Shown here: piece after piece, positions 16,190 through 24,642 of the stretch
Layout: each line of letters opens with the position of its first letter
Numbering within the stretch: the stretch's first letter is position 1
Assembly (NCBI GenBank): GCA_900315525.1
Contig: OMZO01000011.1
Location: forward strand, 96,842-160,841
Reading direction: 5' to 3'
Source: an uncultured Prevotella sp.
GTDB taxonomy: Bacteria; Bacteroidota; Bacteroidia; Bacteroidales; Bacteroidaceae
DNA length: 64,000 nucleotides
The notes under the pieces: model-generated
Told to the model about the DNA's origin: nothing
Database searches by the model: none
What the model saw: the letters and a program-made list of their open reading frames with translations, nothing else
Position numbers and translations under genes: made by a program

Positions 16190-16320
16190 TGAGTCGTGTC
16201 GGCGCGGTTGGAGTCCGGCTGAAGCACACGAAAAGGGAGGCTTAAGCGGACTCTAAGAAACCCTCTACAAGGCCAGAGAGATCCTTCTACGCCCCTTTGA
16301 TTGTGTCGCAAAAATTCACA
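16190..16320. other. Structured intergenic segment downstream of tRNA-Arg
   Basis: The main feature is a long imperfect hairpin whose arms GAGTCCGGCTGAAGC (16211-16225) and GCTTAAGCGGACTC (16240-16253) pair with one bulge and a G-U. It lies beyond the tRNA-Arg terminator and is much more GC-rich than the island beside it. It may be part of a dispersed intergenic repeat or a small RNA. No promoter was identified. Confidence 0.4.
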
Positions 16321-16356
16321 AAAAAAATAGCGAGCGAAAGTATTAACTTTGCTCGC
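16320..16356 (-). terminator. Intrinsic terminator of tRNA-Arg
   Basis: On the minus strand GCGAGCAAAG (16347-16356) pairs with CTTTCGCTCGC (16330-16340, one bulge), followed by TA and eight T residues. Confidence 0.85.
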
Positions 16357-16372
16357 CATTCATTGCATGTCG

Positions 16373-16446
16373 TGATTCCGGCGGGATTCAAACCCACAAC
16401 CTTCTGATCCGTAGTCAGATGCTCTATTCAGTTGAGCTACGGAACC
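16373..16446 (-). tRNA. tRNA-Arg (ACG)
   Basis: 74 nt. Acceptor GGTTCCG pairs with CGGAATC, the D arm has AGCTCAACTGAATAGAGC, the anticodon stem TCTGA/TCAGA encloses CTACGGA (anticodon ACG), and the T arm has GGGTTTGAATCCC. CCA is not encoded. Confidence 0.95.
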
Positions 16447-16476
16447 TCCTTGGCTCCTCATTTCTGATTTGCGGGT

Positions 16477-16509
16477 GCAAAGGTACGGACTTTTTTTGAA
16501 ACCACCAAA
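16477..16509 (-). promoter_or_regulatory. Promoter of tRNA-Arg
   Basis: TACCTTTGC (16477-16485) and TTTG (16506-16509) on the minus strand, 20-bp spacer. It has the same -7 sequence as the tRNA cluster promoter at 1135. Confidence 0.85.
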
Positions 16510-16579
16510 TGTTTTGGGGATTTTTTTTCTAAAAAAAGTGATTTTCCCGCAAATATATTAAATATGTACGCGAAAAGCG

Positions 16580-17458
16580 TCAGATAATAATGCGTGTCTT
16601 GTGATAATTATCGCGGAATTCGGTGGGACTGCAGCCCTTGCGCTTCTTGAAGATACGATTGAAATTGCTGAGGTTGTTGAACCCGCAACTGTAACCTATC
16701 TCTGCTACCGACTTTGTGCTATCGACGAGCTGGCGGCTGGCATAGCCCAGACGGAGGTCGATGATGTAGTCGCTAAGGTTACGCCCTGTATGAAGCTTGA
16801 AGAAGCGGCTGAAGGCCGAAGCACTCATGCCAGCAATATCTGCTACCTGCGGCAAGCGGATCTCGTCGCGGTAGTGCTCGTCAATGTAGGCTCTCACCTT
16901 CTGCACACGGCGGCTGTCGCTCGTAATCTGCACCTTCGCAAAACTGCTGGAGGCCAGCGGACGAGCCTCGAACTTCGAGAGTTCGTAGAGAATCGTCATG
17001 AACTGCATAAAGGCATAGAAGCCGTCCTTGATCGAGCTGAGCGTATCGAGCATCGGATAGACGCGCATGACAGCCTCCATCGGGAAGGCAAGGCCCTTCT
17101 GTGCCTCAATCATCATCTTCTTCATCGAGTCGAAGGGATTGCGCGTAAAGATGCCGGTATGGGTAAAGTCGATGTCGAACTGGATGGTCACTTCACGGAT
17201 ATCCTCACTCTTGCAGTCGTTCTGCTCCCAGACGTGTTCGAGGTCGGGACTGGTGATGAGCACCAGGTCGAAGTCGCCGATGACCTCATTGGAGTCGCCA
17301 ACGATGCGGCGCACGCCTGCGGCATGCTCCACGAAGTTCAGTTCATAGACCTCATGATTGTGGATGGGATAGGTAAACTCCTTCTTACGACGGTCCGCGA
17401 TGTAAAGCACATCCTTGCCCATCAAGGGTGAAATCTCGTGAATAACCTTCGTATCCAT
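16580..17458 (-). CDS. AraC-family transcriptional regulator
   Basis: 292 aa. The N-terminal cupin-like sensing domain begins PIHNHEVYELNFVEHAAG, and the C-terminal domain (about 190-285) holds the two helix-turn-helix units of the AraC family: LPQVADIAGMSASAFSRFFK, and SVAEIGYSCGFNNLSNFNRIFKK followed by GCSPTEFR. The ligand is unknown. The ATG overlaps the last base of the dapA stop (TGATG), so it is translated together with dapA. This is unusual for a housekeeping lysine gene and suggests a link to cell-wall precursor or amino-acid state. Confidence 0.93.
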   Translation of the reverse strand: MDTKVIHEISPLMGKDVLYIADRRKKEFTYPIHNHEVYELNFVEHAAGVRRIVGDSNEVIGDFDLVLITSPDLEHVWEQNDCKSEDIREVTIQFDIDFTHTGIFTRNPFDSMKKMMIEAQKGLAFPMEAVMRVYPMLDTLSSIKDGFYAFMQFMTILYELSKFEARPLASSSFAKVQITSDSRRVQKVRAYIDEHYRDEIRLPQVADIAGMSASAFSRFFKLHTGRNLSDYIIDLRLGYASRQLVDSTKSVAEIGYSCGFNNLSNFNRIFKKRKGCSPTEFRDNYHKTRIII

Positions 17459-18345
17459 CAGATCTTCAGTTCTTTAAGTATCTCTGACATCCGCTGCATG
17501 TTCTTGATGCGCATGGGCACCAGCGGCAGACGAAGCACATTCTGGATGAAGCCCATCTCACTGAGCATCGCCTTCACGCCGGCGGGGTTGCCATCGACGA
17601 AGAGCAGCGAGAAGAGGTCGATAAAGCGATGGTGGATCTTGCGGGCGGGATCATACTCACCGCGCATCTGCAGGCGGATCATCTTGGAGAACTCCTTGGG
17701 CAGGGCGTTGCCGATGACGCTGATGACGCCGACAGCACCGCAGCTGACCATCGGGAAAGTCAGGGCATCGTCGCCAGAGATGACGTCGAAGCCATTGGGC
17801 TTGTTCTTGATGATCTCATCGACCTGCTCGAGATTGCCGCTGGCCTCCTTGATGGCCACGATGTTCTGGCAGTCGCGGGCGAGGCGCACGGTGGTAGCGG
17901 CCTGCATGTTGACACCCGTACGTCCGGGCACATTGTAGAGCACCACGGGCAACTGGGTGGCGGCAGCGATGGCCTTGAAATGCTGGTAGAGGCCTTCCTG
18001 CGAGGGCTTGTTGTAGTAAGGACAGACACTGAGGATGCCGTCGATACCACGGAAATCACCCGTCTTCAGCTCCTCGACGATGGCAGCGGTGTTATAGCCG
18101 CCACAGCCCATCAGGATGGGCACACGGGCCTGCACGAGATCGACCACAAGATTCTTGATCTTGCTCTTCTCGTCGGCTGTCAGTGTAGGGGTCTCGCCTG
18201 TCGTTGCCAGGATGCAGAAGAAGTCGGCCCCGTTGTCAAGCTGGTATTGCACCAGCCGCTTGAGTGATTCGTAATCGACGGAACCTTCATCCTTGAAAGG
18301 GGTAATGAGCGCAATGCCCAGGCCTTTGAAAATATTATGTACCAT
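17458..18345 (-). CDS. dapA: 4-hydroxy-tetrahydrodipicolinate synthase
   Basis: 295 aa from the chosen start MVHNIFKGLG. The ATG eight codons upstream lies inside the -7 promoter box and is not used. The enzyme condenses pyruvate with aspartate semialdehyde in lysine and diaminopimelate synthesis. Visible hallmarks are GIALITPFKDEG, ATTGETPTL, the tyrosine in LYNVPGRTG and the Schiff-base lysine in VAIKEASGN. The AraC regulator gene overlaps its end. Confidence 0.95.
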   Translation of the reverse strand: MVHNIFKGLGIALITPFKDEGSVDYESLKRLVQYQLDNGADFFCILATTGETPTLTADEKSKIKNLVVDLVQARVPILMGCGGYNTAAIVEELKTGDFRGIDGILSVCPYYNKPSQEGLYQHFKAIAAATQLPVVLYNVPGRTGVNMQAATTVRLARDCQNIVAIKEASGNLEQVDEIIKNKPNGFDVISGDDALTFPMVSCGAVGVISVIGNALPKEFSKMIRLQMRGEYDPARKIHHRFIDLFSLLFVDGNPAGVKAMLSEMGFIQNVLRLPLVPMRIKNMQRMSEILKELKI

Positions 18346-18365
18346 ATATTTTTTTCTAATCGGGC

Positions 18366-18374
18366 GCAAAGATA
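18366..18374 (-). promoter_or_regulatory. -7 element of dapA
   Basis: TATCTTTGC on the minus strand, about 20 bp upstream of the chosen ATG (18345). It overlaps the first in-frame ATG at 18369, which rules that start out. Confidence 0.65.
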
Positions 18375-18375
18375 C

Positions 18376-18403
18376 AAAAATAACCGCAGATTTCGCAGGT
18401 TAT
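18376..18403 (-). terminator. Weak terminator after the SPFH gene
   Basis: ATAACC (18398-18403) pairs with GGTTAT (18380-18385) on the minus strand with partial inner pairing, followed by TTTTT. The stem is short. Confidence 0.45.
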
Positions 18404-18464
18404 ACAGCATATTTTTTTCAATTTTTTCTGTAGAGCCCGAGAAACCTGCGGTTTTATGCAGTTT

Positions 18465-19418
18465 CTATTCAGCCTTGAAGAGTTCCTTGATACCACCGAT
18501 AGAACCGAGGAGGTTGGTGGCCTCGTAAGGCAGATAGACGGTCTTGGTCTTGTCGCCCTCTGCGAGTTCCTGCATCATCTGGATGTATTTCTGCGCCAGG
18601 AGGTAGTTGGCAGGATTAGTGCTCTTGCCGACAGCCTCGGTGATGAGCTCAATAGCCTTGGCCTCAGCCTCGGCGACGCGGATACGGGCCTGTGCCTGTC
18701 CTTCAGCCTCGAGGATGGCCTGTTCCTTGGCGGCCTGTGCCTTGTTGATGACAGCGGTCTTCTCACCCTCAGAGGCGAGGATCTCGGCAGCCTTCTGTCC
18801 CTCGGAGGTGAGGATCTGGGCGCGCTTGTTTCGCTCGGCCTGCATCTGCTTCTCCATCGCAGTGAGTACGGAATCTGGCGGGGTGATGTCCTGCAGTTCA
18901 ACGCGGTTCACCTTGACGCCCCACTTGTCGGTGGCATCGTCGAGCACGGCAGAGAGTTTCTTGTTGATGGTGTCGCGCGAGGTGAGCGTCTCGTCGAGTT
19001 CCAGTTCACCGATGATGTTACGCAAGGTGGTCTGCGTGAGTTTCTCGATAGCGTTGGGCAGGTTGTTGATCTCGTAGGTCGCCTTGAAGGGATCGACAAT
19101 CTGGAAGTAGAGCAGCGCATTGATCTCGGTCTGCACGTTATCCTTGGTAATCACGTTCTGCTTGGGGAAGTCATAGACCTGTTCGCGGAGGTCGATAGTA
19201 GTGGAATACATGTAGCGTCCGTGACTGAGCACGACAATCGACTTAGCACGGTCGATAAAGGGGATGATGATGTTGATACCCGGCTGGAGTGTGGCATAAT
19301 AACGTCCGAGACGCTCTACGATCTTCGTCTCCGACTGGGGGATAATCACGAGTGCCATCTTGGCAAAGATCGCCACCAGGATGATGATGGCAATCAGAAT
19401 GTAGGTCATAATGTCCAT
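18465..19418 (-). CDS. SPFH/Band-7 membrane protein (stomatin-prohibitin type)
   Basis: 317 aa. One N-terminal membrane span (YILIAIIILVAIFAKMALVII) is followed by a Band-7 domain: PQSETKIVERLGRYYATLQPGIN, DLREQVYDFPKQNVITKDNV and LRNIIGELELDETLTSRD. A long Ala/Glu-rich coiled coil follows (residues about 190-270). Proteins of this family oligomerise in the inner membrane and organise membrane microdomains or control proteases. It lies 28 bp downstream of the NfeD-like gene, the classical partner, so the pair is an operon. Confidence 0.93.
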   Translation of the reverse strand: MDIMTYILIAIIILVAIFAKMALVIIPQSETKIVERLGRYYATLQPGINIIIPFIDRAKSIVVLSHGRYMYSTTIDLREQVYDFPKQNVITKDNVQTEINALLYFQIVDPFKATYEINNLPNAIEKLTQTTLRNIIGELELDETLTSRDTINKKLSAVLDDATDKWGVKVNRVELQDITPPDSVLTAMEKQMQAERNKRAQILTSEGQKAAEILASEGEKTAVINKAQAAKEQAILEAEGQAQARIRVAEAEAKAIELITEAVGKSTNPANYLLAQKYIQMMQELAEGDKTKTVYLPYEATNLLGSIGGIKELFKAE

Positions 19419-19446
19419 ATCTGTTAATGTTTAGGGATTTTCGAAT

Positions 19447-19905
19447 TCAGGATGCCTGCTCAGCCTCGACGGTGATGATCGTAGAGGCACGATCGATGAC
19501 GGTAACTACCGTATCCTGCAGGATGTCGGCGTCGCCCCGAGAGACAGCTTTCCAGACGTCACCATCGATCTGTACGCGGCCAAAGCCTCCGGCACGGATA
19601 GTCTCCACCACCCTGCCCTTGCGCCCCAGCAGAGCGTCGGCATTACTCACGCGATTGTCCTCGCCCTTATGCAGATAACGCTTGGCCAGCGGCCTGAACC
19701 AGAAGAGGAAGACGAGGGTGAACACGGCAAAGGCTGCCAGTTGTATATAACCGTTGAGTCCCACTGCCGCAGCGATGGCTGCCACGATGGCACCAAAAGA
19801 GAAACAAATGATGAAACAGTCGCCCGACATCATCTCGAGGATCAGACAAAGGACGGCAATAACGGCCCATACTTGCCAAAGATTCTGTGCTAAATAGTCA
19901 ATCAT
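19447..19905 (-). CDS. NfeD-like membrane protein
   Basis: 152 aa from MIDYLAQNLW. A start 19 codons upstream would begin inside the promoter region and is not preferred. Three to four hydrophobic helices (WAVIAVLCLILEMMSGDCFII, GAIVAAIAAAVGL, LAAFAVFTLVFLFWF) precede a soluble C-terminal OB-fold domain (LLGRKGRVVETIRAGGFGRVQIDGDVW). NfeD proteins pair with SPFH proteins, here encoded directly downstream. Confidence 0.9.
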   Translation of the reverse strand: MIDYLAQNLWQVWAVIAVLCLILEMMSGDCFIICFSFGAIVAAIAAAVGLNGYIQLAAFAVFTLVFLFWFRPLAKRYLHKGEDNRVSNADALLGRKGRVVETIRAGGFGRVQIDGDVWKAVSRGDADILQDTVVTVIDRASTIITVEAEQAS

Positions 19906-19930
19906 AATGGTCACATGTTTATTTTTCAGA

Positions 19931-19939
19931 GCAAAAATA
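19931..19939 (-). promoter_or_regulatory. -7 element of the nfeD-SPFH operon
   Basis: TATTTTTGC on the minus strand, 25 bp upstream of the chosen ATG, in the divergent gap to the TonB receptor gene. Confidence 0.6.
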
Positions 19940-20006
19940 GCACAAAATATCAAACAGACCAAGAAAAAAAGACAATATCCCGCAAAAAGAAACGTTATTT
20001 AACCAA

Positions 20007-22367
20007 ATGGAATCCCTGAAGTGTCGATATCTGACCCTGCTGCTGGCCATGCTGACAAGTGTGGCAGCCTTTGCCGATGGCTTTACCCTGAAGGGCAAGG
20101 TGATCGACGAAGAAGAACGGGCACTGGAGCTCGTGACGGTGTCGTGTCTGGCCCAAGGCAAGGTGACGATGACCAACCTGAAAGGCGAATTCTCGCTCGA
20201 CCTGCAGTCTGCTGACTCGGTAGAGGTGCGCTTCTCAATGGTGGGCTACGGTGTGAGGAAACGCATCTTCCGTCGTCCGAAAGGCCGTATGACGGTAAGA
20301 ATCGTGATGCACCCGATGGAGGCGCTGCAGGAAATCACCGTCACAGAGCGACGCCGCCAGACCTCACAGACACAGCAGCTGGACACCAAGGACCTCCGAC
20401 AGACACCCTCGACGACGGGTAACGCCGTAGAGGAACTCATTCAGCAACAGGCGGGCGTGAGCACTCACAATGAGCTCTCATCCCAATATAACGTGCGCGG
20501 CGGCTCCTTCGACGAGAATGCCGTCTATATCAACCAAGTGGAGGTGTACCGCCCCATGCTCATCAGCAGTGGCAATCAGGAAGGACTCTCGGTCATCAAT
20601 CCCGACATGGTGGAACGCATCGGCTTCTCGACGGGTGGATTCGAAGCGAAATATGGTGACAAAATGTCATCGGCACTCGACATCACATACCGACGCGTAA
20701 AAGGCTTCGAAGCCTCAGCCACAGCCTCGCTGCTGGGTGGCAGTGCCTTCATCGGACTTGGCAACAAACAACTGTCGATGACCCATGGCCTGCGCTATAA
20801 GACAAACCGCTATCTATTGAACTCCCTCGAAACCACTGGAGAGTATCGACCTAATTTCCTTGATTATCAAGCATATATCAATTATAAACCAAACAAACGA
20901 TGGACGATAGATATCATCGGTAACATCTCGGAGAACCACTATAACTTCGAGCCGAAGGACCGTGAGACAAGTTTCGGTACACTCGCCGACGTGAAGTCGT
21001 TTCGCGTGTATTTCGACGGACAGGAGAAGGATCTCTTCCGTACCTTCTTCGGTACCGCTGGTATCACCCGCCACTTTGGCGATTCAACGAAGATAAAATT
21101 CCTGACATCCGCTTTCCGCAGCAAGGAACAGGAGACCTACGATATCGCAGGCCAATACTGGCTCTCGGACACACAGACACAGGAGAGTCTCGGCGTAGGT
21201 ACCTATATGGAGCACGCCCGCAACTACCTGACTGCCGACGTAGTGAGTATCAAGCTCGTGGGCAACCACAAAACCCGCCATCACGACTTTGAGGCAGGCG
21301 TGACCTACAAGACCGAACATATCAAGGAACAGTCGAAGGAATACGAGATGCGCGACTCCAGCGGCTACTCCATCCCCCACTCTGCCGACCGTCTGGACAT
21401 GATCTACACGCTGACAGCGAAGAACGACGTGAAGAGTCACCGCGTGGAAGCCTATCTGCAGGATACCTACCGGTTCTCCAAAGGCGACACCCACTACACG
21501 CTGAACTACGGCGTGAGACTCTCCAACTGGTCGTTCAGCAAGGAGACCGTCGTATCGCCAAGGGCTTCGCTCGCCATCGTGCCCGCCTTCAACAACGACT
21601 GCACCATTCGCTTGGCAACAGGCCTCTATTACCAGACACCTTTCTACAAGGAGATGCGCGACACCGTGACACAGAATGGCGTAACGACAGCCATCCTCAA
21701 CGATAAGATCAAGAGCCAGCGCTCCCTGCAATTTATCGGAGCTTTCGACTATCGTTTCCGTATGCTCAACAGACCTTTCAAATTCAGTGCAGAAGCTTAT
21801 TACAAGGCCCTCTCCAACCTGATACCCTACAACGTGCAGAACATGAAGGTGACCTACTACGGACAGAACCTCTGTTCAGGCTACGCTACAGGTCTTGACC
21901 TGAAGCTCTACGGTGAGTTTGTGCCAGGTACCGACTCGTGGCTTACCTTCTCCGTGATGAGTACGCGCCAGAAGATGAACGGCGAGTGGATTCCCCTGCC
22001 TACAGACCAGCGGTGGGCTGTGAACCTGCATTTTACGGACTATTTCCCAGGGACAGACCGCTGGAAGATGACCTTGCGCCTCGCCTTTGCCGACGGTCTG
22101 CCATTCGGTGCGCCCCACCGCGGACTCGAGAGTCAGCAGTTCCGTACACCAGCCTACAAGCGAGCCGATATCGGCATGAGTTTCAGGGCTATCAAGGAGG
22201 GTAAAGTGCTCAAGAACCTGTGGCTCGGCGTCGATTGTCTGAACCTCTTCGGCATTTCCAACGTGAACAGCTACTATTGGGTCACAGATGTCACAGACAA
22301 ACAATGGGCCGTGCCTAACTATCTGACTGGAAGACAAGTAAATGGCAAAATAACCGTAGAGTTCTGA
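20007..22367 (+). CDS. TonB-dependent outer-membrane receptor
   Basis: 786 aa. A signal peptide (LTLLLAMLTSVAAFA) is followed by a carboxypeptidase-like beta-sandwich domain typical of Bacteroidota (GFTLKGKVIDEEERALELVTVSC). A plug domain follows (VEELIQQQAGVSTHNELSSQYNVRGGSFDENAVYINQVEVYRP) and then a long beta-barrel rich in aromatic strands. It ends in KITVEF with the usual terminal Phe. No SusD partner lies beside it, so it is more likely a metal, cofactor or small-molecule transporter than a glycan importer. The substrate cannot be read from sequence. It is divergent from nfeD. Confidence 0.93.
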   Translation: MESLKCRYLTLLLAMLTSVAAFADGFTLKGKVIDEEERALELVTVSCLAQGKVTMTNLKGEFSLDLQSADSVEVRFSMVGYGVRKRIFRRPKGRMTVRIVMHPMEALQEITVTERRRQTSQTQQLDTKDLRQTPSTTGNAVEELIQQQAGVSTHNELSSQYNVRGGSFDENAVYINQVEVYRPMLISSGNQEGLSVINPDMVERIGFSTGGFEAKYGDKMSSALDITYRRVKGFEASATASLLGGSAFIGLGNKQLSMTHGLRYKTNRYLLNSLETTGEYRPNFLDYQAYINYKPNKRWTIDIIGNISENHYNFEPKDRETSFGTLADVKSFRVYFDGQEKDLFRTFFGTAGITRHFGDSTKIKFLTSAFRSKEQETYDIAGQYWLSDTQTQESLGVGTYMEHARNYLTADVVSIKLVGNHKTRHHDFEAGVTYKTEHIKEQSKEYEMRDSSGYSIPHSADRLDMIYTLTAKNDVKSHRVEAYLQDTYRFSKGDTHYTLNYGVRLSNWSFSKETVVSPRASLAIVPAFNNDCTIRLATGLYYQTPFYKEMRDTVTQNGVTTAILNDKIKSQRSLQFIGAFDYRFRMLNRPFKFSAEAYYKALSNLIPYNVQNMKVTYYGQNLCSGYATGLDLKLYGEFVPGTDSWLTFSVMSTRQKMNGEWIPLPTDQRWAVNLHFTDYFPGTDRWKMTLRLAFADGLPFGAPHRGLESQQFRTPAYKRADIGMSFRAIKEGKVLKNLWLGVDCLNLFGISNVNSYYWVTDVTDKQWAVPNYLTGRQVNGKITVEF

Positions 22368-22427
22368 TTTTTGGTTAAAAAATACTAAATCCAACGGGCT
22401 AGATGAATATTTTCTTATATAATTATG

Positions 22428-22436
22428 TATCTTTGC
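22428..22436 (+). promoter_or_regulatory. -7 element of the fourth LruC gene
   Basis: TATCTTTGC, 47 bp upstream of the ATG at 22484. No TTGAT-N4-ATCAA palindrome is seen here, unlike the three tandem paralogues. Confidence 0.65.
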
Positions 22437-22483
22437 AAAAATAAAATCTAATGAATTTTTAAAAGGTTTATTTAAGTAAGTAT

Positions 22484-24487
22484 ATGAGAAGATTATTATT
22501 ACTATCCCTTGTGACATCTGTATTCGTAAGCTGTTCTCATGATTTTGGAACCTACGGAAGTCAGATTGACCCGTCGACTTTGAAGGACAAAGATCCTAAC
22601 GAAGTCACTAAGGAAGATATTCAAGCCAACGTGGCTAATATCTTCGGTGCTATCGATCCAAATCAGGATTGGAATCTTATAAATGAAGGTTCTATCTCTA
22701 TTTTTGCTGATGCGCCCCTCTCAGACATTGCTAAGGTGCAGTTGCTGACAGAATCTCCATTCTTGAACAGTGATGCCAAGGTGCTGAATGAGGCAGCCGC
22801 AAAATACGGCGACATGGTGACTCTGACCTATGATGCACCAAATGCCTACGACAAGTTGTATGCTGCCTGTGTAAGCAGCAGCGGTGAATATTACGTACAG
22901 GTGTTTACCCCTGGCACTGAAAACCTGAAATTCTCAACAACTGCAAGAGCTAGGACCCGTGCCGAAGCTTATGAAGTACCAACCTTCACCACAATTAAGC
23001 TGAATAAGCCCAAATACTCCTTCAACGCCCAGCGCGCTGCAGCGGGAGCTGACCTAAAGATCAACAACGTAAGCTATACTGAATGGATCGACTCCAAGTG
23101 GAACGATCAGATGTGGGAGATTGCTGACGGACAGACTTTCGACAACGGATGGAAACTCGATGACATGAAGGGTAAATATCACCTCTACCGTAACATCAAT
23201 GGTTTTGAGGACGGCGAGCTTGAGAACGTACAGGCTATCGTGAACGATTGCATATATAAATATGTAAAAGGTACATCCGGAGATAAGCGCAACAATATTG
23301 AGGCTATCCGCAATAGCACCATCTTCCGTACGAGTCTGAACTATGTGACAACAGACGGTATGCACCCTGTTACGTTAATCCCCATACAAGGCTATACCAC
23401 TGAGTTCAAGCGTAATCATATCTATTACTATTATTATCGTCCGGAAGATATCCCTGCGGGCATGAGCGAAGTAGACTACATCAAGCAACTGCCAAAGTTC
23501 AAGGCTATCTGTTTCGAGCGCGTACAAAGCACTGACGAAAGTACAGCTGGAACATTCTACAGAAGGCAGGAGTTCTTGTTGCCTTACTATAAGAATGCCC
23601 CAAAAGAAGGTGTCAACGAGGCAAGTCCTATTTTCCCAGAAGGCTATAAGATTGGATTCCTTAATAGGAAATACAGCGGTGATAACTATCAGTCAAACCA
23701 AGCAGGATGTACCTATGGGGACGGACGTCTGAACTACGAGGTAAACCACATCGTAGGACACTTCAAATCGGCTATGGACAAGAGTCTAGGCGGTAATGTT
23801 AAGGACGGTATGACGTGGACTGACCCGCGTATTGCCATTTTCACCGCCAACAATAAGACCTACATGACTTTCGAAGAAGGAAGTGACTGTAATTTCTGCG
23901 ACATGATTATCGAGATTGGAAGTGGTATTAAGAAGGTAGAGGAACACTACGGCGTTGACTACCTATCTTATATGATGTGTTTCGAGGACAGTCCAATTGC
24001 AGACTATGACATGAACGACGTTGTGCTGAAGTTTGAGCGTCTGAGCCAGGCAGAGGTAGAGGTAACTCTACTGGCCTGCGGTGCCTATGACGAACTTTAT
24101 CTGCGCGGTTTGAATGGCAGCAAACTCAATGAGAGTACCGAGATTCACGCCATGTTCGGTGTTCCTACACAGACATTCGTCAACACTGACGGCAATACCA
24201 AGAAAGAACCAATTTCAGAGGTGTTTAGTATCAATGCGACCCGGCGTCTCTCCGATTTCATTGAACAAATTTACGTGTATGACAAGACTCAGGATCGTGA
24301 CATCACACTTGCAGGTCAAGGCGACGATCCACATGCCATCGTTGTTCCTAACAACTTTGAATATCCTAGGGAGAAGACGCGTATTAGCGTGGCTTATCCA
24401 CTATTTTGCAACTGGGCTCAGAACGCAGAAAAAGACAGAGACTGGTTTAAGACTTGCGTCGAGGAATATATATATAAGATAGAGTAA
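22484..24487 (+). CDS. LruC-domain lipoprotein, distant fourth paralogue
   Basis: 667 aa. Lipobox FVSC at Cys17 marks a lipoprotein. It shares with the tandem set the N-terminal IDPNQDWNL segment and a C-terminal acidic motif SPIADYDMNDVVLKFERL followed by VEVTLLACGAYDELYLRG, the hallmark of the LruC domain. It is much longer, with an inserted 350-residue middle part rich in aromatic residues that I do not recognise. It follows the TonB receptor by 116 bp with its own promoter and is probably surface-exposed; role unknown. Confidence 0.82.
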   Translation: MRRLLLLSLVTSVFVSCSHDFGTYGSQIDPSTLKDKDPNEVTKEDIQANVANIFGAIDPNQDWNLINEGSISIFADAPLSDIAKVQLLTESPFLNSDAKVLNEAAAKYGDMVTLTYDAPNAYDKLYAACVSSSGEYYVQVFTPGTENLKFSTTARARTRAEAYEVPTFTTIKLNKPKYSFNAQRAAAGADLKINNVSYTEWIDSKWNDQMWEIADGQTFDNGWKLDDMKGKYHLYRNINGFEDGELENVQAIVNDCIYKYVKGTSGDKRNNIEAIRNSTIFRTSLNYVTTDGMHPVTLIPIQGYTTEFKRNHIYYYYYRPEDIPAGMSEVDYIKQLPKFKAICFERVQSTDESTAGTFYRRQEFLLPYYKNAPKEGVNEASPIFPEGYKIGFLNRKYSGDNYQSNQAGCTYGDGRLNYEVNHIVGHFKSAMDKSLGGNVKDGMTWTDPRIAIFTANNKTYMTFEEGSDCNFCDMIIEIGSGIKKVEEHYGVDYLSYMMCFEDSPIADYDMNDVVLKFERLSQAEVEVTLLACGAYDELYLRGLNGSKLNESTEIHAMFGVPTQTFVNTDGNTKKEPISEVFSINATRRLSDFIEQIYVYDKTQDRDITLAGQGDDPHAIVVPNNFEYPREKTRISVAYPLFCNWAQNAEKDRDWFKTCVEEYIYKIE

Positions 24488-24514
24488 TTCGGACTCTCTA
24501 GCCGACCAAGACAG

Positions 24515-24556
24515 AGAGATTGTTACCTATTCCATGGGTAACAATCTCTTTTTTTA
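24515..24556 (+). terminator. Intrinsic terminator after the fourth LruC gene
   Basis: A 13-bp perfect stem AGAGATTGTTACC (24515-24527) with GGTAACAATCTCT (24537-24549), a 9-nt loop and a run of T residues. Confidence 0.95.
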
Positions 24557-24599
24557 TATAAAAAAAGCAAAATATCGTGGTGGTTTCATTTATCTTTTG

Positions 24600-24608
24600 T
24601 ACCTTTGC
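24600..24608 (+). promoter_or_regulatory. -7 element of the methylmalonyl-CoA operon
   Basis: TACCTTTGC, 35 bp upstream of the mce ATG at 24643. It also shows that the earlier in-frame ATG at 24577 lies upstream of the promoter and is not a start. Confidence 0.75.
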
Positions 24609-24642
24609 ACGACATTTCATTAATATTCTAATTTATAACAAT

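Noticed and set aside
16126-16359. A 77-codon open frame on the minus strand downstream of tRNA-Arg
   Set aside because: It runs through the tRNA-Arg terminator stem and the GC-rich hairpin, has no promoter or recognisable domain, and its composition follows the structured DNA and not codon use. A non-coding structured segment explains it better.
20007-24487. A SusC/SusD polysaccharide utilisation locus
   Set aside because: The receptor at 20007 lacks the size and SusC-specific features, and the following lipoprotein is of the LruC and not the SusD type.
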